Positions 24,527 through 31,720 of a stretch of 64,000 bases of DNA are shown piece by piece. Source of the DNA: Kallipyga gabonensis (GTDB lineage: Bacteria; Bacillota; Clostridia; Tissierellales; Peptoniphilaceae); assembly GCF_001286805.1 (NCBI RefSeq), contig NZ_CXYV01000001.1, forward strand, positions 218,405 through 282,404, given 5' to 3'. The notes under the pieces were generated by a model that was given only the letters and a program-made list of their open reading frames with translations, made no database searches and was not told the origin of the DNA. A program made the position numbers and the translations under genes. Each line of letters begins with the position of its first letter. Within the stretch, counting starts at the first letter, position 1.

Positions 24527-24943
24527 TTAGTTATTTATTCTACTTATCGCCTGGTAATAAAGCCGTTGAACTGTCGAACGACTGCAATGGATTTTCTTCC
24601 CTATCTCTTCAAAAGTCAGCCCGTCGATGCAGTACATTTCCACGACCTCTTTTTCTTTCTCACTTTCAAGCGATCTGATGAAGTCATAAATTTTAACCTG
24701 GACCTCATACAGCCTGTCGTATTCTCTTATGATTTTGTCAATAATTTTATCTCTCCAAATAACCAGCCCCTCAAGCTCAGAATGGGTTCCGTTTCCATGC
24801 GAGTTATTCACGGAATAGTGAAGACCAGATAACACTGGCCTCTCATGCAGCTTTTCTTTAAGCCTTGCAATTCTCCGCCGAATCGAGGGAATGGACTCAA
24901 GAACCTCCCTCGTCAATTTCACTTCTTGTCGTTCAGAACCCAT
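24527..24943 (-). CDS. ArpU/sigma-like late transcription regulator
   Basis: The product has 138 residues. The N-terminal helical part is followed by a C-terminal sigma region 4-like helix-turn-helix: EKEVVEMYCIDGLTFEEIGKKIHCSRSTVQRLYYQAI. Such proteins at the end of the early region activate the late (packaging and structural) operon in Bacillota phages. The start at 24943 is preferred since GAGG lies 7 bases upstream, while the ATG at 24949 is too close. Confidence 0.82.
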   Translation of the reverse strand: MGSERQEVKLTREVLESIPSIRRRIARLKEKLHERPVLSGLHYSVNNSHGNGTHSELEGLVIWRDKIIDKIIREYDRLYEVQVKIYDFIRSLESEKEKEVVEMYCIDGLTFEEIGKKIHCSRSTVQRLYYQAISRINN

Positions 24944-24959
24944 TGGCATACCTCACTAA

Positions 24960-25307
24960 TTACCTAACTTCCCGGATGGTTAAGGGATTGTATTTATTCT
25001 CAAACAACTTCTTTTTCAGCCGGTAGACATCAGTCTCTCGCCCCTTTACGTCTTCAATAACGACTTCCCCACTCTCTGCATCTTTATATCGAAAATCTGC
25101 CACGTAGCTAATAGGTCGTATCCTTTTACCTTCTCCATTAACATAGCTATCCAGTAAGGGAAATCTTGGCTGCAACTCAAGATCCAGTATTTCTCCCTTC
25201 TGCTCTAGAGCTTTAAGATATAAAAACCGGTTGGCTTCTGCTTTGCTATCAAAGGTATGTCCGAGAACCTTCGTTCTCTTGGCGTTATACTTGCTGTATC
25301 TTCTCAT
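24960..25307 (-). CDS. DUF1064 family protein (putative endonuclease/resolvase)
   Basis: The product has 115 residues: MRRYSKYNAKRTKVLGHTFDSKAEANRFLYLKALE...LELQPRFPLLD...PISYVADFRYKD...VVIEDVKGRETDVYRLKKKLFE. The E, D...D and EDVKG residues match the restriction-endonuclease-like fold of DUF1064, common in phage replication regions. It may act as a Holliday junction resolvase or nicking enzyme. The start at 25307 has GAGG at suitable distance. Confidence 0.85.
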   Translation of the reverse strand: MRRYSKYNAKRTKVLGHTFDSKAEANRFLYLKALEQKGEILDLELQPRFPLLDSYVNGEGKRIRPISYVADFRYKDAESGEVVIEDVKGRETDVYRLKKKLFENKYNPLTIREVR

Positions 25308-25485
25308 GGCAAGCCTCGACATACTTTCCTTGATAGCTCCTATAGAGAGCACAGGCTTCTAAGTAAAACCCATGCTCATCCAATGTTCCGTTAATCTCTG
25401 ATTCCATGGTTTCTACAATCAGTACAGAGATTTCATCATTGAATTTGTTCCTTAGTGCTTGTAGTTTCTTCTCTTGATTTTTCAT
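25285..25485 (-). CDS. Small phage early protein, unknown
   Basis: The product has 66 residues and is mostly helical: KKLQALRNKFNDEISVLIVETMESEINGTLDEHGFYLEACALYRSYQGKYVEACHEKIQQV. The ATG has AAGAAGGGAAAGATAA upstream. It overlaps the DUF1064 gene by 23 bases and the small membrane peptide gene upstream by 50 bases, typical of densely packed phage early genes. Function is unknown. Confidence 0.65.
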   Translation of the reverse strand: MKNQEKKLQALRNKFNDEISVLIVETMESEINGTLDEHGFYLEACALYRSYQGKYVEACHEKIQQV

Positions 25486-25600
25486 TTATCTTTCCCTTCT
25501 TCACTTCATTCCAATGAACTTTGAGGAGATAGATAAAGAGTGTAATATCTATAACGCAAATGATTAGAAGGATATAGACTATGATTTGTACTATTGGCAT
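25436..25600 (-). CDS. 54-residue single-helix membrane peptide
   Basis: The ORF starts MPIVQIIVYILLIICVIDITLFIYLL, one long hydrophobic helix, followed by a basic and polar tail (KVHWNEVKKGKINEKSREE). AAGGAGAAGAACATC precedes the ATG, a strong binding site. It is one of several tiny membrane peptides in the early region (see 28765, 30301 and 30763). Function is unknown. Confidence 0.65.
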   Translation of the reverse strand: MPIVQIIVYILLIICVIDITLFIYLLKVHWNEVKKGKINEKSREETTSTKEQIQ

Positions 25601-25614
25601 TGATGTTCTTCTCC

Positions 25615-26226
25615 TTACTTATCTCCCCTTAAAGATCTCTTTCTGGACTTCTTAAGCATCGCATCGGTTTGTTTTCTTCTTGAATAAAAGGCGGGGGGAG
25701 GGGTTTTAGCAGATCGGCCTCCGGCCTCTGCCTGCTGTTCTCTCCTCTCCTCTACTCTACTCTCCTCTACTCTACTCTGTGGATTCCCGTCGACATCAAT
25801 CGGATTCTTGTTGACATCAATCGCATTCTTGCTTACATTTTGCAAATTGGACACAATGGTTGCGTCGACTCGAACCACGCTTCTGCGCTTAACGGCATTG
25901 AAGAACCGACGTTGAATGCCTCCAGACGTGAGAACCCTACGCTCTTTATATAAAGCAGCGTCGAAGAATCCCACCGAAGTCGCTTTTTCAACTACCGACT
26001 GTACAAGACTCTCTCTGACCCCGGTCTGCTCAGCAATCAGGAAAGTGGCATCGTCGTCAAGCACCATGTAGTATCCTTCAAAACGATAGATACGACAGAG
26101 CAAGCTGATGAGTACAGCAACGGCCTGCGCTCCACAAGCACGTGTGATTTTACGAACCTTTATGTCATCCAGGAAATCCACATCCAAATCAAAGTAGTCG
26201 ATACCTTGTTTCGGAATGTTTCCCAA
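25615..26226 (-). CDS. Replication protein N-terminal domain (DUF4373, Lin1244-like)
   Basis: The product has 203 residues: GIDYFDLDVDFLDDIKVRKITRACGAQAVAVLISLLCRIYRFEGYYM, the DUF4373 winged-helix signature of phage replication initiators. The start is TTG at 26226, 9 bases after AGGAGG. The C-terminus is low-complexity (SRVEESRVEERREQ; DNA repeats of CTCTACT near 25743-25782) and ends in a basic patch, so it seems shortened compared with full initiators that carry a second domain. Confidence 0.82.
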   Translation of the reverse strand: MGNIPKQGIDYFDLDVDFLDDIKVRKITRACGAQAVAVLISLLCRIYRFEGYYMVLDDDATFLIAEQTGVRESLVQSVVEKATSVGFFDAALYKERRVLTSGGIQRRFFNAVKRRSVVRVDATIVSNLQNVSKNAIDVNKNPIDVDGNPQSRVEESRVEERREQQAEAGGRSAKTPPPAFYSRRKQTDAMLKKSRKRSLRGDK

Positions 26227-26259
26227 GAGGCATCACCTCCTTTAATGGGAATCCTGTGT

Positions 26260-27111
26260 CTATCCCTCAATCCCCTCTACCGGCTTGAAGTCCTTCCCTA
26301 GAAAATCATCCTCTCCATCTTCATCATGAATTTCACCGGTCTCCTCGTCCACATACGTAAAGGCGGATTCAATAATATTCTCGTCAATCGCTGATTGAGT
26401 CGTTTCCTTACTGGTGGATTTCTCGTCAACCGAAGTTGCCTTTTGAAGCTCAATGGACATGGGGGCGTATTTCAGGGCTTGTTTAATCACCGTCTTTTTA
26501 GCCATCGCGTCAAAGTTTGTGGCCCAAGGTCCATTCGAGAAGCTTTTGGAAAACTTCTTTCCGTGGGCCTGGATTTCGTCTCTAGTCATATAGGCGAAGC
26601 CGTATCCCCCGTTTGTGAGTTTATAGACGGCGTAATAGCCGATCACAGACCCCCTATCGCCAGATAATAAAGGCTTATGTTTTAACGACTGTTCTAGGCC
26701 GTAGTCCATATCAAAGTCATCATTTTCATGGACGGCATGGGCATAGATTGACTCGTATTGACCCGACCGCATCGCTAGGTCAATGATTCCCTTATAACCA
26801 AGTTGGAATTGGACCTGCTTACCATAAGGGATGAGATAGGCTTGTCCAAGAGGCGTGTTAGGCTCCAGTCCCAGTTGGGCCGACTGCATCATAGCGGCCA
26901 AGAAGCTTACCGGATCGCATTGCTGAAGCTTTGGATTACTTGAAAATGCTGTAAGGGCTACCCGCTGAAATCTCTCCGACTTGACGTTCTCCGGAAGGGC
27001 ATTGGCTATTTCCTTCCCCATGCTCCGAAGGAGGCTTTGCATGTTTTGCGTGGGGGTGGGCTCCATCTGTGCTTTCTGTTGTTTCATTAGAGCTTGCTTT
27101 GCGGTTGTCAT
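26260..27111 (-). CDS. recT: RecT single-strand annealing protein
   Basis: The product has 283 residues: LLRSMGKEIANALPENVKSERFQRVALTAFSSNPKLQQCDPVSFLAAMMQSAQLGLEPNTPLGQAYLIPYG...QVQFQLGYKGIIDLAMRSGQ. This is the full RecT/Bet core. The C-terminus is acidic (DEDGEDDFLGKDFKPVEG). It anneals single strands produced by the YqaJ exonuclease encoded immediately upstream, whose stop overlaps its start by 4 bases. Confidence 0.96.
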   Translation of the reverse strand: MTTAKQALMKQQKAQMEPTPTQNMQSLLRSMGKEIANALPENVKSERFQRVALTAFSSNPKLQQCDPVSFLAAMMQSAQLGLEPNTPLGQAYLIPYGKQVQFQLGYKGIIDLAMRSGQYESIYAHAVHENDDFDMDYGLEQSLKHKPLLSGDRGSVIGYYAVYKLTNGGYGFAYMTRDEIQAHGKKFSKSFSNGPWATNFDAMAKKTVIKQALKYAPMSIELQKATSVDEKSTSKETTQSAIDENIIESAFTYVDEETGEIHDEDGEDDFLGKDFKPVEGIEG

Positions 27112-28049
27112 TGGTTCTCCTCCTTTTTGGTCACCTTAAAACGCCGTGACGTGCATTCTTTCTTGTACTCTTCATATAAATCCGGATGATCTTTCCGAAA
27201 GCTTTTGGAATCGAAGCGGTTTGAAGTCACACTCTTCCATGTCACAAAGGCATCTTTACTCTCCCCTGTCTCCGCTTCGCCAAGTGCTTTCATCATCTTT
27301 TGAGCCATTCGCTCCTTCCGCTCCGTGAGTTCTTTTATCTCCTCCTCAAGGGCGAAATAAGGGCGAATATCCATCTGCAGGGCTACTGGGTCACTATTAG
27401 ATATGGAGCGACTATATTTCGACCGTAAAGCCTCTGTGTAGGCACTGGACCCATCCGGATCTGGCATCCACTCAGGATCCTTCAACCCTTCATAAAACCG
27501 CTTTTCAAAATCAACCAAGAGCCCGATGGTTTCCTCATCCCTTTCGACCTCCCGGATAACAAAATCTTCAAAGCCGATCATACAAGCCACATAGGCTAGA
27601 GAAGCCCCTGTTACCGCCATGTAATGCTGGACCTGGAGCTGGTACCAAATAGGAACAACGCCGTCTTTCCATTGGTCCCGGTTCCATCCGGAGGTGGTTT
27701 TGCACTCCAGGATGGCTCCTTCCCCAATAATCTCTCTATCGATATCTGCCAGCATAAAAGGATGTTCTTCGCTGACCATCATCTGGTTGTTTCGGCGAAC
27801 CTTCTTTCCGGTCTTCTCTTCAAAAAGCTCCGCAACCGTCTGTTCCAATTTGTTTCCCAGAATCATCTTGTAGGAGGGATTATCCTGAATCTCAGTAGCT
27901 TTCTTCTCCATCCAAACATCGAGCACAGACCGCCAGGGATTTAACCCACACACAGCTGAAGCATCACTACCGCCGATATAGTCTTTCCGCATCTTGAGCC
28001 AATCCTCTCGGGAAAGATCTTTAGTATTAGCAATGACTTTATATGGCAC
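27108..28049 (-). CDS. YqaJ-type phage exonuclease (recombinase partner of RecT)
   Basis: The product has 313 residues from a GTG start at 28049 with AAGGAGGATCCCC; the longer frame lacks a binding site. Motifs are SREDWLKMRKDYIGGSDASAVCGLNPW, LGNKLEQTVAELFEEKTGKKV, MLADIDREIIGEGAILECKTTSGWNRDQWKDGVVPIWYQLQVQHYMAVTG. These give the E, D, ECK and Q catalytic residues of the lambda-exonuclease-like fold. It resects double-strand ends for RecT annealing. Confidence 0.94.
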   Translation of the reverse strand: MPYKVIANTKDLSREDWLKMRKDYIGGSDASAVCGLNPWRSVLDVWMEKKATEIQDNPSYKMILGNKLEQTVAELFEEKTGKKVRRNNQMMVSEEHPFMLADIDREIIGEGAILECKTTSGWNRDQWKDGVVPIWYQLQVQHYMAVTGASLAYVACMIGFEDFVIREVERDEETIGLLVDFEKRFYEGLKDPEWMPDPDGSSAYTEALRSKYSRSISNSDPVALQMDIRPYFALEEEIKELTERKERMAQKMMKALGEAETGESKDAFVTWKSVTSNRFDSKSFRKDHPDLYEEYKKECTSRRFKVTKKEENQ

Positions 28050-28266
28050 GGGGATCCTCCTTGTGGGCAGTTGCCTTAAACCGGTATGCCCAATCATCCA
28101 AGCAGTTTTCATGAATCATTTCACCGTTCCCGAAGACATACACCTCTTCTTCTTCGTTGATTGGCTCTCCGCATTCCGTGCAATAGCCGACCGGGATTTC
28201 ATACCACCCTTCAAATTGAGCCTGTACTTCTCTCCAATGTTGACTTTCAATCTCACTAAATTTCAA
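28039..28266 (-). CDS. Small zinc-ribbon-like phage protein
   Basis: The product has 75 residues from a TTG at 28266 preceded by AGGAGGTACAGAAC. It contains GYCTECGEPINEEEEVYVFGNGEMIHENCLDDW, a CxxC...HxxC arrangement fitting a zinc finger. Longer upstream starts are possible but lack a good binding site. The stop overlaps the exonuclease start by 11 bases. It may recruit or bind nucleic acid, which is inferred only. Confidence 0.65.
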   Translation of the reverse strand: MKFSEIESQHWREVQAQFEGWYEIPVGYCTECGEPINEEEEVYVFGNGEMIHENCLDDWAYRFKATAHKEDPRAI

Positions 28267-28355
28267 AGTTCTGTACCTCCTGTGATATACTAGAGGTGTA
28301 AATGAGTCCCCACTCATTACAACCATCTCGGGCGGTCCTTTCGGTAGGATCGCCC

Positions 28356-28742
28356 TTAGTCTTTTTTATTCTCAAGGTATTCCCTATCTAATTCCTTTTC
28401 AATCTCCTCCATCACCGCTATAACTACCTCTAACGTCTCTGGTGTGACGGTAGTGGAATTGCCAAAATTAGACCATCCAGAATTCGCCATCAAGAGGCTT
28501 ATAGTTGCCCAGGCTTTCAATTCATCCCAGGCCTCTTTGTAGATTATTCTCCTATCTTCCATCAATAACTGATCTGTAGTACCTAATGCATCCGCTATTC
28601 TTTGTAGATTGCCAGCAGTAGGCGTATTTTTCCCTGTTTCAATCAATGAAATTGCTGAGGCAGTTATGCCGACTTTTTCAGCCAATTCCTTTTGCTTCAA
28701 ACCAAGAGATCTTCTTTTGTAAGCTATGTTTTCTCCAATCAT
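28356..28742 (-). CDS. XRE-family transcription regulator
   Basis: The product has 128 residues. The N-terminal helix-turn-helix reads MIGENIAYKRRSLGLKQKELAEKVGITASAISLIETGKNTPTAGNLQRIADALG. The C-terminal half is helical with no protease or kinase motif. It lies inside the early operon, apart from the CI/Cro switch, so it probably controls early gene timing. Confidence 0.9.
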   Translation of the reverse strand: MIGENIAYKRRSLGLKQKELAEKVGITASAISLIETGKNTPTAGNLQRIADALGTTDQLLMEDRRIIYKEAWDELKAWATISLLMANSGWSNFGNSTTVTPETLEVVIAVMEEIEKELDREYLENKKD

Positions 28743-28764
28743 AAAAGCGCCTCCTCTGCCGGTG

Positions 28765-28902
28765 TCATCTCATGATGATCCAGCAAAACCACAGACCAGC
28801 AAACATATAGCCCACGCCTGCTAGGATCACCGGCCCAAAAAGCAGTATGCGGGCCACCTTTTGGGATCGTGTGCAGTCTTTCCAATCTTTTAGTCTCATC
28901 AT
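28765..28902 (-). CDS. 45-residue membrane peptide
   Basis: The ORF reads MMRLKDWKDCTRSQKVARILLFGPVILAGVG..., a short basic N-terminus followed by a hydrophobic stretch to the C-terminus (YMFAGLWFCWIIMR). AGGAGG lies 4 to 7 bases upstream. It directly follows the 74-residue coil gene (28911-29135), the same order as at 30475/30301. A different-frame ORF starts at 28906, so the call is not certain. Confidence 0.5.
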   Translation of the reverse strand: MMRLKDWKDCTRSQKVARILLFGPVILAGVGYMFAGLWFCWIIMR

Positions 28903-28910
28903 TCATCCTC

Positions 28911-29135
28911 CTATCTCTTTACTTTTGGAACGCACTTAAGCTCAAAGCCTTCCACGGCGTCCATCGCTTCTTGAACCGCTTGAATGCACTGGACTAGCGC
29001 CTTAAGTCTTTTTTTATACTCATCAGCGTTTTTCATCTCAAGGGTGACCGTAATCCCACCTATGGCTCCAGACGGGAAACCTTCCGCCGGGGTGTCTATG
29101 GTCTTCACGTCTTCCGTATTAATCTTTTTCTTCAT
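28911..29135 (-). CDS. Small coil protein with DEYKKRL motif
   Basis: The product has 74 residues. A polar N-terminus is followed by TVTLEMKNADEYKKRLKALVQCIQAVQEAMDAVEGFELK. The motif DEYKKRL.x(3-4).QAC/QCI..Q/LQE is shared with the 80-residue protein at 30475-30717, so the two are paralogues. AAGGAGGAGAG precedes the ATG. A membrane peptide gene follows. The function is unknown. Confidence 0.65.
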   Translation of the reverse strand: MKKKINTEDVKTIDTPAEGFPSGAIGGITVTLEMKNADEYKKRLKALVQCIQAVQEAMDAVEGFELKCVPKVKR

Positions 29136-29144
29136 CTCTCCTCC

Positions 29145-29333
29145 TTACTTTTGCCATTCTTCATAATCATTAACTTCATGATCTTTTAGAAAACTCATGA
29201 GATTCTGTGCGGAAATAAATACTGCTCGGTCGATCTTGTTGACGACAAGGCCATCTTTTCGCCACTTATCAAGAGTATTTAGGCTGATTCCCATATAGTC
29301 GGCGCACTCCTTTCGTGTCATAATGTCTTTCAT
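29145..29333 (-). CDS. Excisionase-family helix-turn-helix protein
   Basis: The product has 62 residues: MKDIMTRKECADYMGISLNTLDKWRKDGLVVNKIDRAVFISAQNLMSFLKDH. This is the compact winged-helix form of MerR/excisionase-like proteins. It may be the directionality factor for the integrase or an early regulator. ATG 29333 is chosen because AAAGGAGGAGTG precedes it. Confidence 0.8.
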   Translation of the reverse strand: MKDIMTRKECADYMGISLNTLDKWRKDGLVVNKIDRAVFISAQNLMSFLKDHEVNDYEEWQK

Positions 29334-29487
29334 CACTCCTCCTTTAGGCCTTTCAAGGCCTCTTTCTTTAGATCATCAAGAAAGAAATTCAAAAATTTCT
29401 TCTTCCAAGTTCACTTATAATGAGATATGCTCTAAGCAAGAAACAACTGTGATATTGGCCTAAAGAGCAACAACGACAGGTGATTAT

Positions 29488-29907
29488 ATGGGCAACCAAT
29501 TTCTAAACAACATAAACCAGTTTTTAACTCCCATTGAGTTTGTCCTTTCCCTCTTCACGCTATACTTTTCTGTGAAGATTAAACGAGAGGTAAGCCTTGC
29601 ATTGGGTCGGAAATCTCTCTTTCTTGATCAGAAGCGCATTGAAAAAGAACTCTCAAAGGTTGAGCGGGAATTGAAGGATAAAAACACCTTTGATAATGCT
29701 AGGCTTTCGTTGCTTCGTTTATCTTCTCAGCTAAAGAATCAGTATGGAGACCTCAACCCGGCTATCTTAGAATCTTGTAACAACTTGGCCGAGATTCTCA
29801 ATGCTCTACAATCATTTGAAGATCCCTCCTATTTGAGTTCGTTGGATGCCATTTACCAGGCAACCGGGGAACTAAAAGGTACAATCAGAAAGGAATGTAG
29901 CCGATGA
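29488..29907 (+). CDS. Membrane-anchored helical protein, opposite-strand cassette gene 1
   Basis: The product has 139 residues. An N-terminal hydrophobic segment (PIEFVLSLFTLYFSVKI, about residues 15-31) is followed by a long cytoplasmic helical domain (KRIEKELSKVERELKDKN...; SLLRLSSQLKNQYGDL). It is on the plus strand inside a minus-strand early operon and is coupled to the next gene by an ATGA overlap. AGGTGATT precedes the ATG. Opposite-strand pairs of this kind are usually prophage cargo, often exclusion or defence genes. No family is recognised. Confidence 0.7.
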   Translation: MGNQFLNNINQFLTPIEFVLSLFTLYFSVKIKREVSLALGRKSLFLDQKRIEKELSKVERELKDKNTFDNARLSLLRLSSQLKNQYGDLNPAILESCNNLAEILNALQSFEDPSYLSSLDAIYQATGELKGTIRKECSR

Positions 29908-30329
29908 GTCTTTATGAATCTTTCGTTGATACGCTTATCAAACAAACGGAATCCCATGACCTAACATGGACTGTGTACGGTGCTTTTATTCGTGGCCGCT
30001 TCGCTACTGATTCGATTGATTTACTCTTTACGAGCAATGAATACCGAGAAGTGGATATCAGTAGAAGCTTCATTACACTTTCTGAAAATCTCATCATTTC
30101 TATCGTTTACGAACCGATGGCTAATGAGCCGATCAAGCTTTATATTAACGACCTTCAAGATGGCCCTGTTCATTCCGTCCCTGCTTCTCAAGAAAAGCTT
30201 GAGTCTTTAAGCAAGCTTGCGTTTTACAGCGTAGATCCTTCTTATCGTCCGGAACTCTTTGATTGTGATATGGATAAGCTGATCTCCGAATACCTGACCC
30301 TCACTGGCCACGGATCAACCGATCAATAA
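29904..30329 (+). CDS. Soluble protein, opposite-strand cassette gene 2
   Basis: The product has 141 residues and an alpha/beta pattern: SHDLTWTVYGAFIRGRFATDSIDLLFTSNEYREVDISRSFITLSENLIISIVYEPMANEPIKLYIND. No signal peptide, membrane segment or known catalytic motif is visible. It starts within the stop of the membrane-anchored partner, so the two probably form a complex. Its 3' end overlaps a convergent small gene by 29 bases. Function is unknown. Confidence 0.7.
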   Translation: MSLYESFVDTLIKQTESHDLTWTVYGAFIRGRFATDSIDLLFTSNEYREVDISRSFITLSENLIISIVYEPMANEPIKLYINDLQDGPVHSVPASQEKLESLSKLAFYSVDPSYRPELFDCDMDKLISEYLTLTGHGSTDQ

Positions 30330-30456
30330 TCCCTTCAAGCCTTGTTTTACTCGGCTCCCACCAATCACTTCTCATCAGGAAAAAGAGGTTCCAAAGCGCT
30401 ATTGCGTTGATGAGAAGAGTAAGTATGTTTAAAATCCCTAGAATTAGATTTCTCAT
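30301..30456 (-). CDS. 51-residue membrane peptide
   Basis: The ORF begins MRNLILGILNILTLLINAIAL, one hydrophobic helix, followed by a polar tail (MRSDWWEPSKTRLEGIIDRL). GGAGGAGAAG precedes the ATG. The first helix resembles the peptide at 30763-30849 (LILGIL.I..L.N.I.L). It follows the coil gene at 30475. Function is unknown. Confidence 0.6.
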   Translation of the reverse strand: MRNLILGILNILTLLINAIALWNLFFLMRSDWWEPSKTRLEGIIDRLIRGQ

Positions 30457-30474
30457 CTTCTCCTCCATTCATCG

Positions 30475-30717
30475 TTATTTTTGCTGATGAAATAGTTGGT
30501 CTATCTTTTGGCTCAATACAGTAATGTCTTCATTCGAAAACCTGAAAACATTCTGAAGCTGTATTTCGGCATCCGAACCAGAAATGTAATTCATTAAAGA
30601 CTCGGTCGATTCTTGAAGCTCCTCACAAGCTTGGATGACTCGGTTGAGTCTTTTTTTATACTCATCAAGGCTCTTTAGCTTGATGATGGGCTTTGATGTG
30701 TTAGCTGGTTTCTCCAC
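30475..30717 (-). CDS. Small coil protein with DEYKKRL motif (paralogue)
   Basis: The product has 80 residues from a GTG preceded by AAGGAGGGGAGT. It contains KLKSLDEYKKRLNRVIQACEELQESTESLMNYI, sharing the DEYKKRL...Q.C..LQE motif with the protein at 28911-29135, then a C-terminal helix (EDITVLSQKIDQLFHQQK). The translation start context is shared with 31133-31348 and 31718-31903. Function is unknown. Confidence 0.65.
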   Translation of the reverse strand: MEKPANTSKPIIKLKSLDEYKKRLNRVIQACEELQESTESLMNYISGSDAEIQLQNVFRFSNEDITVLSQKIDQLFHQQK

Positions 30718-30762
30718 ACTCCCCTCCTTGTAGTTATTCAGCTTTTAGTAAATTAGGATTAC

Positions 30763-30849
30763 TCAATCATCCCTATGCAAGCGGATTAAAATGATTACGT
30801 TCATTATCAAGTGGATAATCAGAATGCCTAGGATAAGTTTTTCCACCAC
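30763..30849 (-). CDS. 28-residue membrane peptide
   Basis: The ORF starts at GTG-GTG (30849) after AAAGGAGAAGAGA: VVEKLILGILIIHLIMNVII... and a short basic end. It is one hydrophobic helix similar to the start of the 51-residue peptide at 30301-30456. Its size makes it uncertain, but the binding site is good. Confidence 0.5.
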   Translation of the reverse strand: MVEKLILGILIIHLIMNVIILIRLHRDD

Positions 30850-30898
30850 TCTCTTCTCCTTTCCGCTTTCCCCTTTCCCTTTGCTATACTTGAGTCAT

Positions 30899-30914
30899 CG
30901 GTATGGCCGTACCG
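30899..30914. promoter_or_regulatory. 16-bp imperfect palindrome, possible operator
   Basis: CGGTATGGCCGTACCG is symmetric at seven of eight positions. It lies 26 bases upstream of the plus-strand 81-residue gene and about 50 bases upstream of the minus-strand 28-residue peptide gene, between divergent starts. Confidence 0.45.
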
Positions 30915-30939
30915 AAATCTATAGAAAGGAGAAACATTA

Positions 30940-31185
30940 GTGAATAAATCTTTTACTATTTCTGAAATCGAATCTGCTGTTAATACAGCTAGGGAACGAG
31001 TCGCAAAACACATGGATAAGAGCTATATAATAGAAGCCACCCAGGAATTTGTTGGCAAAGACGGAACAATCGATCCTTGGAATACTTCTCTTGCCATCTA
31101 CCGTTTAGCTATTCGTCATTCTGATCAAGTGCTCATAAATACCTTGGTTGACTTGCTCGTAGATCCTTCTGATTCACAGAACTAA
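30940..31185 (+). CDS. Small plus-strand phage protein, unknown
   Basis: The product has 81 residues from a GTG with AAAGGAGAAACATTA upstream: NKSFTISEIESAVNTARERVAKHMDKSYIIEATQEFVGKDGTIDPWNTSLAIYRLAIRHSDQVLINTLVDLLV. It is helical and soluble. It runs against the surrounding early genes, and its 3' end overlaps the convergent gene at 31133 by 53 bases. It may belong with the palindrome upstream. No family is recognised. Confidence 0.6.
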   Translation: MNKSFTISEIESAVNTARERVAKHMDKSYIIEATQEFVGKDGTIDPWNTSLAIYRLAIRHSDQVLINTLVDLLVDPSDSQN

Positions 31186-31348
31186 CTTCTTTTGCGAAAG
31201 CTTCAAACATTGGAAACTCGTTAGACAAGTCTTCAAAAAGATTAAGGGTGCAAGTGCAATTGCACTCTTTTTCTATCTCAGACACCTTTTGAAGGATTTT
31301 CTTAAGGTCTGCTATGTCAGTGTATTGACCGGTAATATTTACTTCCAC
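31133..31348 (-). CDS. Small early phage protein with CNCTC motif
   Basis: The product has 71 residues from a GTG preceded by AAAGGAGGGGAGT: EVNITGQYTDIADLKKILQKVSEIEKECNCTCTLNLFEDLSNEF. A central helix and three close cysteines are visible. It starts in the same context (GGAGGGGAGTGTGGA) as the gene at 30475, suggesting a shared duplicated leader. Function is unknown. Confidence 0.6.
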   Translation of the reverse strand: MEVNITGQYTDIADLKKILQKVSEIEKECNCTCTLNLFEDLSNEFPMFEAFAKEVSSVNQKDLRASQPRYL

Positions 31349-31380
31349 ACTCCCCTCCTTTCCCGGCTTCCCGGGTTATC

Positions 31381-31720
31381 TTGCACCGATAGTGCAACAT
31401 TGATAAACTTGAATTGTACGAATTCGCTTAATGAAAGCGAGGTGATGTCTTATGACAAAACTTTTGACGTACGCTGTGCTTCTGCCGTAAGATCCGTTTT
31501 TTCCACTGACTGGTGGCATCCGTCATACAGGGACGTTAAACTGGCAGTTGTTGTTTAATCTCAGGCCAAGGCCTGGAACATCAACAAAGTCACGGGTCAT
31601 CTTACGGTCCTATTGCAGCGCCAGGGGCGATACTGGCTAAGTTGTGGCATCGACTGCTTGCGATGTGAAGCAAGTTCCTTTCCGCAGGGATGTTCTGAAG
31701 CAGCAGAACATCCTTTTTTA
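31381..31720 (+). ncRNA. Gene-poor region ending in a strong terminator; possible structured RNA
   Basis: No convincing gene is seen here. A weak promoter TTGCAC-17-TAAACT (31381-31409) overlaps the palindrome TTGCAC-CGATA-GTGCAA. Long-range pairing is possible: CCGTAAGAT near 31486 with ATCTTACGG near 31599. Local hairpins include CAGGCC/GGCCTG and CTTGC/GCAAG. The region ends at the terminator 31688-31719. Short ORFs exist (12 and 37 codons). It may be an RNA gene or a decayed ORF. Confidence 0.4.
31688..31719 (+). terminator. Strong rho-independent terminator
   Basis: GGATGTTCTG pairs perfectly with CAGAACATCC over a 6-base loop and is followed by T6. No plus-strand gene ends near it, which implies an untranslated transcript from the left. 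It lies at the 3' end of the convergent XRE gene. Confidence 0.85.

Noticed and set aside
31289-31558. An 89-codon plus-strand ORF in the gene-poor region
   Set aside because: No ribosome-binding site; it crosses the start of the minus-strand gene at 31348 and the palindrome at 31381.
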